Shown one piece after another: positions 1 to 5,626 of a DNA stretch of 7,448 nucleotides. Origin of the DNA: Defluviitaleaceae bacterium (GTDB taxonomy: Bacteria > Bacillota > Clostridia > Lachnospirales > WRAX01); contig WQVB01000057.1 of NCBI GenBank assembly GCA_009781815.1, positions 1 through 7,448 of the forward strand, in the 5' to 3' direction. How positions within the stretch are numbered: position 1 is the first letter of the stretch; every line of letters starts with the position of its first letter. Made by a program: the position numbers and the translations under genes. Below the pieces are notes generated by a model. The model saw only the letters and a program-made list of their open reading frames with translations. It made no database searches and was not told where the DNA came from.

Positions 1-568
1 AAACATTCCAATTATTGGCAGCCAAAAAATCCTGACTGCGCTGGTTCAAAATGCCGTTTAGCTTGCCCTCGGCCACATTAAAGGTCATAGAATAGGCACA
101 GGGATAAAGTGCCATTGCGTGCAAGTCCTCATGATTATACAGGCTAGTGATTATCCGCCGCGACGCAGGGTTGTGTTTAAGGTCATACAAAACACGGTCA
201 ACTTGGTCAAACTCGCCCTCTTTGTACTTGTGCTTTTTGCCCAGTTGATAACCATATGCAAGGCCGATAGAGCCGCCATCATCTGCCCAGCTATCCCATA
301 TTCTTGTTTTTAGGTTATTCACATTGTTGCATTTTTTTTGCCAAATCCACAAAATCTCTTCAATACAACTTTTAAAAGCCACACGACGCAAGCTAAGAGC
401 TGGAAATTCTTTAGAAAGGTCATATCTATTCACAACAGCAAACTTCTTAACGCTATGTGCGGCTTGGCCGTCCTCCCACCTAGCACGCACGTCTTGCCCG
501 TTGCTCCAGCTGCCATTCTCCAAAATATCTTTGCAGTTTTCAATAAAAATTTCATCGGCTTTTGACAC
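1..568 (-). CDS. thyA: Thymidylate synthase ThyA, N-terminal 189 residues (3' end outside window)
   Basis: Converts dUMP to dTMP in the cytoplasm, using 5,10-methylenetetrahydrofolate as carbon donor and reductant. The frame is open from a GTG at 566-568 to the window edge, so the C-terminal part is missing; the family is usually about 265-285 residues. Visible landmarks are the N-terminal phosphate-loop region DVRARW (26-31), IWQKK (75-79), the paired arginines of ASRRII (R137, R138), the catalytic cysteine C157 in LYPCAYSM, the RSQD motif (177-180) that contacts dUMP phosphate, and N188 matching the base-reading asparagine. The residue after the nucleophile is Ala, not the His of E. coli ThyA. 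Bacillus subtilis ThyA has PCVY here, so this is a known variant rather than a defect. An AGGGGTG ribosome site (574-580) lies 5 bases before the GTG. The gene starts 13 bases after recX and is probably co-transcribed with it. The family call is secure; the subgroup resemblance to clostridial ThyA is from memory. Confidence 0.95.
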   Translation of the reverse strand, partial: MSKADEIFIENCKDILENGSWSNGQDVRARWEDGQAAHSVKKFAVVNRYDLSKEFPALSLRRVAFKSCIEEILWIWQKKCNNVNNLKTRIWDSWADDGGSIGLAYGYQLGKKHKYKEGEFDQVDRVLYDLKHNPASRRIITSLYNHEDLHAMALYPCAYSMTFNVAEGKLNGILNQRSQDFLAANNWNV

Positions 569-581
569 AAAAACACCCCTA

Positions 582-1235
582 TCATTTTTCTTTCAACACT
601 TGGTCTAACACCTTATCCACAAGGCTAAAGTCAAAACCCCGCCTAATTAAAAATCCCCTCAACTTCTGCAGCTCTTTATCATCGCAAGCTATTTGTTCTA
701 TGTTTTTATTTCTTATTTTTTTAAGCAATGCTTTTTTAGCAATCTCATGCTCACTTTGCTGGCACTCTCCATCGCTTTGTGCTATCTCTTCAAAGGCTCT
801 TCTGCTATCTTTTTCAGATACACCTTTTTGCAAAAGCTCCTGTTCTATCCTATATCTACCAAAGTTATTCACCCTAGTTTTGTGGGCGATAAAGCTTTTA
901 GCATAAGCAACATCATCTAAATATCCACGAGATATCAAAAGCTCTACAACCCGCTCTGTGCTGGTGTTTGAAAACTCTTTATTAGCCAACATCTCTCTAA
1001 GCTGATAAACACTTTTTAGCCCTGTGCTAAGGTATTTTACAGCCGCATCACGTGCAGCTGTATACTCCATCTTGCCCATTAGCGTGTCATATTCATCCAC
1101 TGACAGCTCTTGCCCGATTTTAAGCTTATACTCAAGCAAGTCTACCCCGTCTATTCCGAAAGCAAACTTACCGTCTAAAAAAATCGAGTATCGCTTAGGA
1201 TTTTTAACCTGCTGGGTTATGTCGGTTATAATCAC
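582..1235 (-). CDS. recX: Regulatory protein RecX
   Basis: RecX binds RecA filaments and limits or modulates their growth and activity. The product is 217 residues, within the range for Gram-positive RecX proteins. It is mostly alpha-helical, with the repeated three-helix units typical of the family: a first unit around 60-105 (AARDAAVKYLS, then QLREMLANKE), the conserved GYLDDVAYA stretch at 104-112, a second unit with GRYRIEQELLQKGVS at 126-140, and a last unit KLRGFLIRRGFDFSLVDKVL at 191-210. The start is a GTG at 1233-1235 that overlaps the recA TGA stop as GTGA. This implies translational coupling, so RecX is made in step with RecA. It ends 13 bases before thyA. Family assignment rests on these motifs plus the position directly behind recA, which is the classical arrangement. 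Confidence 0.95.
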   Translation of the reverse strand: MIITDITQQVKNPKRYSIFLDGKFAFGIDGVDLLEYKLKIGQELSVDEYDTLMGKMEYTAARDAAVKYLSTGLKSVYQLREMLANKEFSNTSTERVVELLISRGYLDDVAYAKSFIAHKTRVNNFGRYRIEQELLQKGVSEKDSRRAFEEIAQSDGECQQSEHEIAKKALLKKIRNKNIEQIACDDKELQKLRGFLIRRGFDFSLVDKVLDQVLKEK

Positions 1236-2407
1236 GCTTCTTCATTAGGGTCTATTTCAAGGCCCATTTCTTGGATGATGCTATCCACCTCTTCATCGCT
1301 AAGGTTGTTATCAACAATCGCATCGTCATCTTTCTTTTTTGATTTAGTGGTCTTTTTTGCAGGCTTTTCTTTCACTTCTTCTTTGCCGCCAGCAGAGGCA
1401 AGGCCATAATGCTCCCTAACCGCCTGCTCAATCTCTAAAAGCAAATCTGGATTTTCTTGTAAATACACATTAGCACTAAGCTTGCCTTGCCCAAGGCGTA
1501 TGTCTTTGTAAGAATACCAAGAGCCAGATTTGTTAACAATGTCAACCTCTGCAGCCAAATCTAAAATATCGCTGCCCCCTGCAATACCTTTACCAAACAT
1601 AATGTCAAACTCGCAAACTTTAAAAGGAGGTGCAACCTTGTTTTTAACAACTTTCACCTTAGTGCGAAAACCTAAGTGGTTATCCCCCTCTTTAATTTCG
1701 CCTTTGCTCACCCTGCGTATGTCTAGGCGAACCGAAGCATAAAACTTCAACGCACGGCCGCCCGTTGTGGTTTCAGGGTTGCCATAAGAGCCTATCTTCT
1801 CTCTCAACTGGTTTGTAAACAAAATGATACAGTTATTTTTTGACGACAAAGCCGTTAGCTTACGCAAAGCTTGAGACATTAAACGAGCGTGAAGACCCAT
1901 GTGGCTATCCCCCATATCGCCCTCGATCTCTGCCCTTGGCACCAAAGCCGCTACCGAGTCAATAACAATAACGTCAATGGCTCCAGAGCGTACCATCTCA
2001 TCAGCTATATCTAGGGCTTGCTCCCCATCATCAGGTTGTGATATATAAAGTTCATCAATATTAACACCTAAATTGCGGGCATATACGGGGTCTAAGGCAT
2101 GCTCAGCATCAATAAACGCCACAATGCCCCCTGCTTTTTGTGCTTGAGCTATTAAATGAAGGGCAACGGTTGTTTTTCCAGAAGATTCTGGACCAAAAAT
2201 CTCAATTATACGCCCTTTAGGAAAGCCCCCAATGCCCAACGCAACGTCCAAGCTTAAAGAGCCTGAGGGGATGCACTCTACCTTTAAGCCTTCAATTTTT
2301 TCGCCCATTTTCATTATGCTGCCCTTGCCAAAATCCTTCTCGATTTTAGCCAAAGCTGTGGATAATGCCTTTTCTCTTTGTTGTTTTAACTCTTTTGCGT
2401 CGCTCAT
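1232..2407 (-). CDS. recA: Recombinase RecA
   Basis: ATP-dependent recombinase that coats single-stranded DNA, drives homologous pairing and strand exchange, and activates LexA cleavage in the SOS response. The product is 391 residues. Visible are the Walker A loop GPESSGKTT (72-80), the catalytic glutamate E102 in AEHALDP, Walker B IDVIVID (144-150), loop L1 around EGDMGDSHMG (162-171), and loop L2 starting at NQLREKIG (199-206) with Q200 and TTTGGRALKF (213-222). The C-terminal tail after about residue 340 is long: a lysine-rich stretch (345-359) followed by an acidic end. E. coli RecA is 353 residues. The frame can be extended 9 codons upstream to a TTG overlapping the rmuC stop. The ATG at 2405-2407 is preferred because GGAGG (2415-2419) sits just before it and the protein then begins MSDAKELKQQ, like other RecA proteins. 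No LexA-type box was seen in the short gap upstream. Confidence 0.98.
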   Translation of the reverse strand: MSDAKELKQQREKALSTALAKIEKDFGKGSIMKMGEKIEGLKVECIPSGSLSLDVALGIGGFPKGRIIEIFGPESSGKTTVALHLIAQAQKAGGIVAFIDAEHALDPVYARNLGVNIDELYISQPDDGEQALDIADEMVRSGAIDVIVIDSVAALVPRAEIEGDMGDSHMGLHARLMSQALRKLTALSSKNNCIILFTNQLREKIGSYGNPETTTGGRALKFYASVRLDIRRVSKGEIKEGDNHLGFRTKVKVVKNKVAPPFKVCEFDIMFGKGIAGGSDILDLAAEVDIVNKSGSWYSYKDIRLGQGKLSANVYLQENPDLLLEIEQAVREHYGLASAGGKEEVKEKPAKKTTKSKKKDDDAIVDNNLSDEEVDSIIQEMGLEIDPNEEA

Positions 2408-2414
2408 ATCTCTT

Positions 2415-2419
2415 CCTCC
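2415..2419 (-). promoter_or_regulatory. Ribosome binding site that fixes the recA start
   Basis: The minus strand reads GGAGGAAGAGATATG, a strong Shine-Dalgarno core ending 7 bases before the ATG at 2405-2407. It lies inside the longer reading frame that could start at a TTG further upstream, which is the reason for choosing the shorter 391-residue RecA. Confidence 0.85.
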
Positions 2420-2426
2420 GTTTTGA

Positions 2427-3611
2427 TTATTCAATATCGTCTAAATCCCCTAGCAAATCAGGGTCTTCGCCTTCTAGTAACTCTACATTACGCAGCTTTC
2501 GTTCTAATGCTCTTGTTCTTGTGCCTATAATATCACCTAAGGTGTTATCAACAGTTTGTATTTGTTTGCGTGCTTTTTCAAGCATCCCACCAAATTTTAC
2601 AAATTCGCTTTTAACGGCTCTTAAAGTATCCCAAACTTCTTGAGAGCGTTGCTCAATGGCCAATGTTTTAAAGCCCATCTGCAACGAGCCTAAAAAGGCC
2701 GAAAGGGTGGTGGCCCCTACAACGGTTACTTTATATTTGTCTCGCAACTCTTCAAACAATGCCGCATCACGCAAAACTTCGGCATACAGCCCCTCCGTGG
2801 GCAAAAACATTATAGCAAAATCTGTAGTTTTTGGTGGCAATATGTATTTTTCTCGCATTTCTTTTGCAAAAATCTTAATTTTTTGAGCTAGAGACTTTCT
2901 TGCAGCCTCTATGCTCTCTTTATCCACCCCATCTAAAATACGGTTATAGTCCTCAATGGGGAATTTAGAGTCAATAGGCAACAGCAACGGCACATCTCCA
3001 CTACCAGGCAGCTTAATGGCAAACTCCACCCGCTTGTTATCGCTTATCTCCACATTAACTTCATATTGGCTGGGGGTAAGTATATCAGAAAGCAGCTTTT
3101 CAAGCCTAACCTCACCATAGGTGCCCCTCTCTTTCACGTTAGTAAGGGCGTTTTTCAAGCCTTTGGTGTCTTCCGCCAAGCTTTTCATCTCTCCCAGCCC
3201 TTGTTGCACGCTTTCTAGCTGAGTGCTAACTAGCTCAAAAGATTTACTAATGCGAGCCTCCAATGTTTTTTGCAGCTTTTCATCCACCACATTTTGCATT
3301 TGCTCAAGTCGCTTTTCGTTGCTTTCTTGCAAGTTTCTCATTTTACTTTCAAGAGAGTTTGTGATTTGCTCAAACACCTCTCGCAGTTGCTTGTTAATCT
3401 CTTCTCGATTGGCCTGCAAGCCACTTTGCAATGTATTTTGTATATTTTGCTGCATAATGCTAAAATGCTCAAGCTGTTTTGTATAATCTATCTCTATTTG
3501 CTGGGGCGGCTGTGGGTTGTCTCTTTTTTTGACTAACAACAACCCGATAACAACAAGCCCTACAGCCAACATCACCAATATAGCGATGCTTAGTATTAGC
3601 TCTATTTCCAC
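2427..3611 (-). CDS. rmuC: RmuC family protein (membrane-anchored, nuclease-like)
   Basis: The RmuC family is named for E. coli mutants in which inversions between short repeats increase. It carries a predicted nuclease-like core, but its biochemical role is poorly defined. The product is 394 residues. It begins with a hydrophobic anchor (about 5-27) followed by KKRD, so the bulk should face the cytoplasm. A Gln/Glu-rich coiled coil covers about 40-160. The conserved core follows: GTYGEVRLEKLL (163-174), RVEFAIKLPG (194-203), LPIDSKFPIEDY (211-222), TTDFAIMFLPTEGLYAE (262-278) and VVGATTLSAFL (297-307). Where many relatives have GxWGE, this one has GTYGE. The start is a GTG (3609-3611) overlapping the pgsA stop region by 10 bases. 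GGGAGG at 3615-3620 is only 3 bases away, which is tight, so the exact start is slightly uncertain; the anchor directly after it supports the choice. Its stop is 19 bases before recA. Confidence 0.93.
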   Translation of the reverse strand: MEIELILSIAILVMLAVGLVVIGLLLVKKRDNPQPPQQIEIDYTKQLEHFSIMQQNIQNTLQSGLQANREEINKQLREVFEQITNSLESKMRNLQESNEKRLEQMQNVVDEKLQKTLEARISKSFELVSTQLESVQQGLGEMKSLAEDTKGLKNALTNVKERGTYGEVRLEKLLSDILTPSQYEVNVEISDNKRVEFAIKLPGSGDVPLLLPIDSKFPIEDYNRILDGVDKESIEAARKSLAQKIKIFAKEMREKYILPPKTTDFAIMFLPTEGLYAEVLRDAALFEELRDKYKVTVVGATTLSAFLGSLQMGFKTLAIEQRSQEVWDTLRAVKSEFVKFGGMLEKARKQIQTVDNTLGDIIGTRTRALERKLRNVELLEGEDPDLLGDLDDIE

Positions 3612-4156
3612 ACGCCTCCCGCCTTTCTATAGTTGATAATATAAGACACGGCAGAGATAACGCTAAGTGCTACACAAACATAAATCAGCACCTGCCCAGC
3701 CCAAAAAAACACATCTCCATCAAGATTAACCAAAACAAGAGGTATCATTATCATTTGAGATATGGTTTTAAACTTACCCCAAACCCCCGCAGGGATGACG
3801 ATGCCCTTGCCAGCAGCAAGCATACGCAACCCAGCTATAACAAACTCCCTACCCTCGATAACAACCAGCACCCAGGGCGAGATATCTCCAAGCCATAGCA
3901 TATACACCATAGCAGCCATAACGAGGATTTTGTCTGCAAGAGGGTCCATAAACTTGCCAAAATCTGTTATCAACCCTTGCTTGCGGGCGATATATCCATC
4001 TAAAAAATCAGTGAAAGACGCCAAAACAAAAATGACAGCAGCTATAATGCGAGCCGTTTCAAGCTCATACCAGCCAAAGCTATACCCATGTATGGCCAGC
4101 ACAAATAGGGGTATCATGCACACCCGCCCCACTGTTAACTTATTTGGAAGGTTCAT
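3602..4156 (-). CDS. pgsA: CDP-diacylglycerol--glycerol-3-phosphate 3-phosphatidyltransferase (PgsA)
   Basis: Membrane enzyme that transfers the phosphatidyl group from CDP-diacylglycerol to glycerol-3-phosphate, giving phosphatidylglycerol phosphate, the committed step towards phosphatidylglycerol and cardiolipin. The product is 184 residues, a normal length. The complete CDP-alcohol phosphotransferase signature is present: D50, D53-G54, A57-R58, G67, D71 and D75, in the segment running from TDFLDGYIAR to DPLADK. Several hydrophobic segments fit membrane spans (about 12-24, 35-50, 78-90, 94-110, 134-145 and 152-174). The N-terminal MNLPNKLTVGRV matches PgsA proteins, which commonly begin with NxPNxLTxxR. 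The ATG at 4154-4156 lies inside the end of rimO (17-base overlap), with GGAGAG (4161-4166) 4 bases upstream, so translation is probably coupled. A paralogous CDP-alcohol transferase with another acceptor is possible but unlikely given the N-terminus and the rimO-pgsA order. Confidence 0.95.
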   Translation of the reverse strand: MNLPNKLTVGRVCMIPLFVLAIHGYSFGWYELETARIIAAVIFVLASFTDFLDGYIARKQGLITDFGKFMDPLADKILVMAAMVYMLWLGDISPWVLVVIEGREFVIAGLRMLAAGKGIVIPAGVWGKFKTISQMIMIPLVLVNLDGDVFFWAGQVLIYVCVALSVISAVSYIINYRKAGGVWK

Positions 4157-5438
4157 ATAGCTCTCCTATCAAATCATAATCGCAAGCTTTAGTTATCTTC
4201 ACCATTACAAATTCCCCAATATTCAGAGGTCTTTCTGCATATATAGCTATTATACCATCAATATCAGGCGCTTGTACAGCTAAACGTCCAAAATACCAAT
4301 TCTCAGCGTCGACCTCTTCTATGACAGCCTCTGCCACATCTCCAACCCTACCAGTCAGCCTCTTGGCAGAAATTTCTTGCTGAATAGCCATAAGCTCATC
4401 TGCTCTTTCAAGCTTAACTTTCTCGTCAAGGTGGTCTTCAAGCTTGTCTGCGGGCGTTCCCTCTTCTCTCGAATATGGAAAAACCCCTAAATGGTCAAAT
4501 TCTACATCCTTTATAAATCGACAAAGCTCATTATGGTCTTCTAAGGTCTCGCCAGCAAAGCCCGATATTAAGGTGGTTCGCAAAGCTACACCTGGCACAG
4601 TTTTGCGTATTTTATCTATAGTCTTTCTCAATATATCATTTGTGCTTTGGCGGTTCATCAGCTTTAAAACATTATCTGCCGCATGTTGTATGGGCAAATC
4701 TACATAAGGCATCACCTTGGGGTTGCCTCCCATTTCTTCAAGCAAGCCGTCATATATATGCTCTGGGTAGCAATAAAGCAAGCGTATCCACCTTAGCCTC
4801 TCAATCTCTCCAAGCTTTTTCAAAAGAATGTGCAGGCTCTGCTTACCATAAATATCCACACCATAAAGAGTAGTGTCTTGAGCTATCAGCACAAGCTCTT
4901 TAACCCCCATTTTGACAAGGTATGTCGCCTCTTCGACAAGGTCATCCATTGGGGTAGATATATATGAGCCTCTAATTTTTGGTATGGCACAATATGTGCA
5001 ATGCTTGTCGCAGCCCTCCGCAATACGCAAATAGGCATAATGCCCAGGGGTAGAAGGCACACGCAACCTAGCCATATCTAGGTTAGGCAGGTCATCCACT
5101 TCCAAAAGAAAGCTTACTATCTTAGCATGCTCCCCCACACCAAAAACAGCATCCACCCCATCTACCTCTAAAAACTTTTCAGGGTAGCGGGCAGCAGCAC
5201 AGCCCATCACGATTAACTTTTTGCACTTGCCAAGCTTTTTAAGCTCAATGGCCTGGTCAACCTCTTCTTTGGCTTCATTCACCGCATCTTGCAAAAAGCC
5301 GCAAGTATTGATGATAACGGCATCGGCCTGCACCAAATCTACCGTGGTTTTTAGCCCCGCCTCTTTTATAAACCCTAACACAATCTCACTATCTACCGTG
5401 TTTTTGTCGCATCCCAGCGATATCAAAGCAATTGTCAT
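4140..5438 (-). CDS. rimO: Ribosomal protein uS12 methylthiotransferase RimO
   Basis: Radical-SAM enzyme that adds a methylthio group to a conserved aspartate of ribosomal protein S12. The product is 432 residues, typical of the family. The N-terminal domain has the three cluster cysteines C10 (SLGCDKNTVDSE), C46 (INTCGF) and C80 (VMGCAA). The radical-SAM core carries the CxxxCxxC motif at C143, C147 and C150 in EGCDKHCTYCAIPKIRG. Further matches are WIRLLYCYPE (217-226), PYVDLPIQHA (244-253) and PYSREEGTPA (321-330). The last 65 or so residues form a TRAM-like beta domain. The SLGCDKNTVDSE start and the IQH motif favour RimO over the tRNA enzymes MiaB and MtaB, as does the following pgsA. 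The ATG (5436-5438) has AGGAG (5446-5450) 7 bases upstream. It is the first gene of the packed run after the 188-base gap, so a promoter may lie in that gap. Confidence 0.96.
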   Translation of the reverse strand: MTIALISLGCDKNTVDSEIVLGFIKEAGLKTTVDLVQADAVIINTCGFLQDAVNEAKEEVDQAIELKKLGKCKKLIVMGCAAARYPEKFLEVDGVDAVFGVGEHAKIVSFLLEVDDLPNLDMARLRVPSTPGHYAYLRIAEGCDKHCTYCAIPKIRGSYISTPMDDLVEEATYLVKMGVKELVLIAQDTTLYGVDIYGKQSLHILLKKLGEIERLRWIRLLYCYPEHIYDGLLEEMGGNPKVMPYVDLPIQHAADNVLKLMNRQSTNDILRKTIDKIRKTVPGVALRTTLISGFAGETLEDHNELCRFIKDVEFDHLGVFPYSREEGTPADKLEDHLDEKVKLERADELMAIQQEISAKRLTGRVGDVAEAVIEEVDAENWYFGRLAVQAPDIDGIIAIYAERPLNIGEFVMVKITKACDYDLIGELYEPSK

Positions 5439-5445
5439 ATATTTT

Positions 5446-5450
5446 CTCCT
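5446..5450 (-). promoter_or_regulatory. Ribosome binding site of rimO
   Basis: AGGAG on the minus strand, 7 bases before the rimO ATG. It confirms the start and shows that rimO can be translated independently, unlike the overlapped genes behind it. Confidence 0.75.
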
Positions 5451-5457
5451 ACTTGTT

Positions 5458-5486
5458 ATTATGCTCGTAACAAATCAACACCCCAA
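5458..5486 (-). promoter_or_regulatory. Weak candidate promoter for the rimO-pgsA-rmuC-recA-recX-thyA run
   Basis: The minus strand has CATAAT (5458-5463; one change from TATAAT) and TTGGGG (5481-5486) separated by 17 bases. The second box matches only the TTG of a -35 element. The position is sensible, just upstream of the rimO ribosome site and just downstream of the inverted-repeat element. The match is modest and could be chance. Confidence 0.25.
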
Positions 5487-5490
5487 TCCG

Positions 5491-5592
5491 CCCCTGTAGG
5501 GAGTGGATTTATCCACTCCGCATAACCTAACTGAAGGATTATTAGGCACTATCCCGACCATTCGGAATGGATAAATCCACTCCCTACAGGGG
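5491..5592. repeat. 102-bp inverted-repeat element (MITE/REP-like, cloverleaf-forming)
   Basis: Two 30-base arms, 5491-5520 and 5563-5592, are reverse complements at 29 of 30 positions and flank a 42-base centre. The ends read CCCCTGTAGGG and CCCTACAGGGG. Each arm contains its own hairpin. In the left arm 5500-5508 pairs with 5511-5519 around TT; in the right arm 5564-5572 pairs with 5575-5583 with one mismatch. The centre has a small CCTAA (5526-5530) / TTAGG (5542-5546) pair. The whole can fold as one long stem or as a cloverleaf closed by the 9-bp outer stem. There is no coding potential and no obvious target-site duplication in the flanks. No T-run follows, so it is not a standard intrinsic terminator. 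Its form fits non-autonomous intergenic repeats such as MITEs or REP pairs. Copy number elsewhere in the genome cannot be judged from this window. Confidence 0.8.
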
Positions 5593-5605
5593 TAGAAAGG
5601 CAAAT

Positions 5606-5624
5606 TGTAATAGCGTGAATTACA
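5606..5624 (-). other. Small hairpin just after the recN stop
   Basis: TGTAAT (5606-5611) and ATTACA (5619-5624) form a perfect 6-bp inverted repeat with a 7-base loop, beginning 3 bases after the recN TAA. The stem is AT-rich, and the bases after it in the direction of transcription (ATTTGCC) are not a U-run. It is at best a weak or partial terminator for recN and may be chance. Confidence 0.3.
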
Positions 5625-5626
5625 GG

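Noticed and set aside
332..339. Run of eight T (A8 in the thyA sense strand) as a phase-variation or slippage site
   Set aside because: It encodes Gln-Lys-Lys in a conserved IWQKK region, the frame is intact, and A-runs of this length are common in AT-rich genes.
324..906. Plus-strand open frames at 324-608 and 562-906
   Set aside because: They lie antisense to thyA and recX, have no convincing ribosome sites, resemble no family, and are rich in Ser/Phe/Leu as expected from reverse complements of Lys/Glu-rich genes.
2408..2434. Upstream extension of recA to a TTG start (400 residues)
   Set aside because: The extension would overlap the rmuC stop and would translate the ribosome site GGAGG as protein. 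The ATG at 2405-2407 has correct spacing and gives a normal RecA N-terminus.
2408..2700. LexA/SOS box upstream of recA
   Set aside because: No CGAAC-N4-GTTCG-like inverted match was found. GAAC occurrences near 2500-2525 on the minus strand are direct, not inverted, repeats inside rmuC.
3762..4160. Plus-strand open frame of 132 codons
   Set aside because: Fully antisense to pgsA, whose frame carries the complete CDP-alcohol phosphotransferase signature; the plus-strand product has no recognisable motif.
5491..5592. Reading the inverted repeat as a rho-independent terminator or as a CRISPR fragment
   Set aside because: No T-run follows the stem on either strand, and there are only two inverted arms, not regularly spaced direct repeats.
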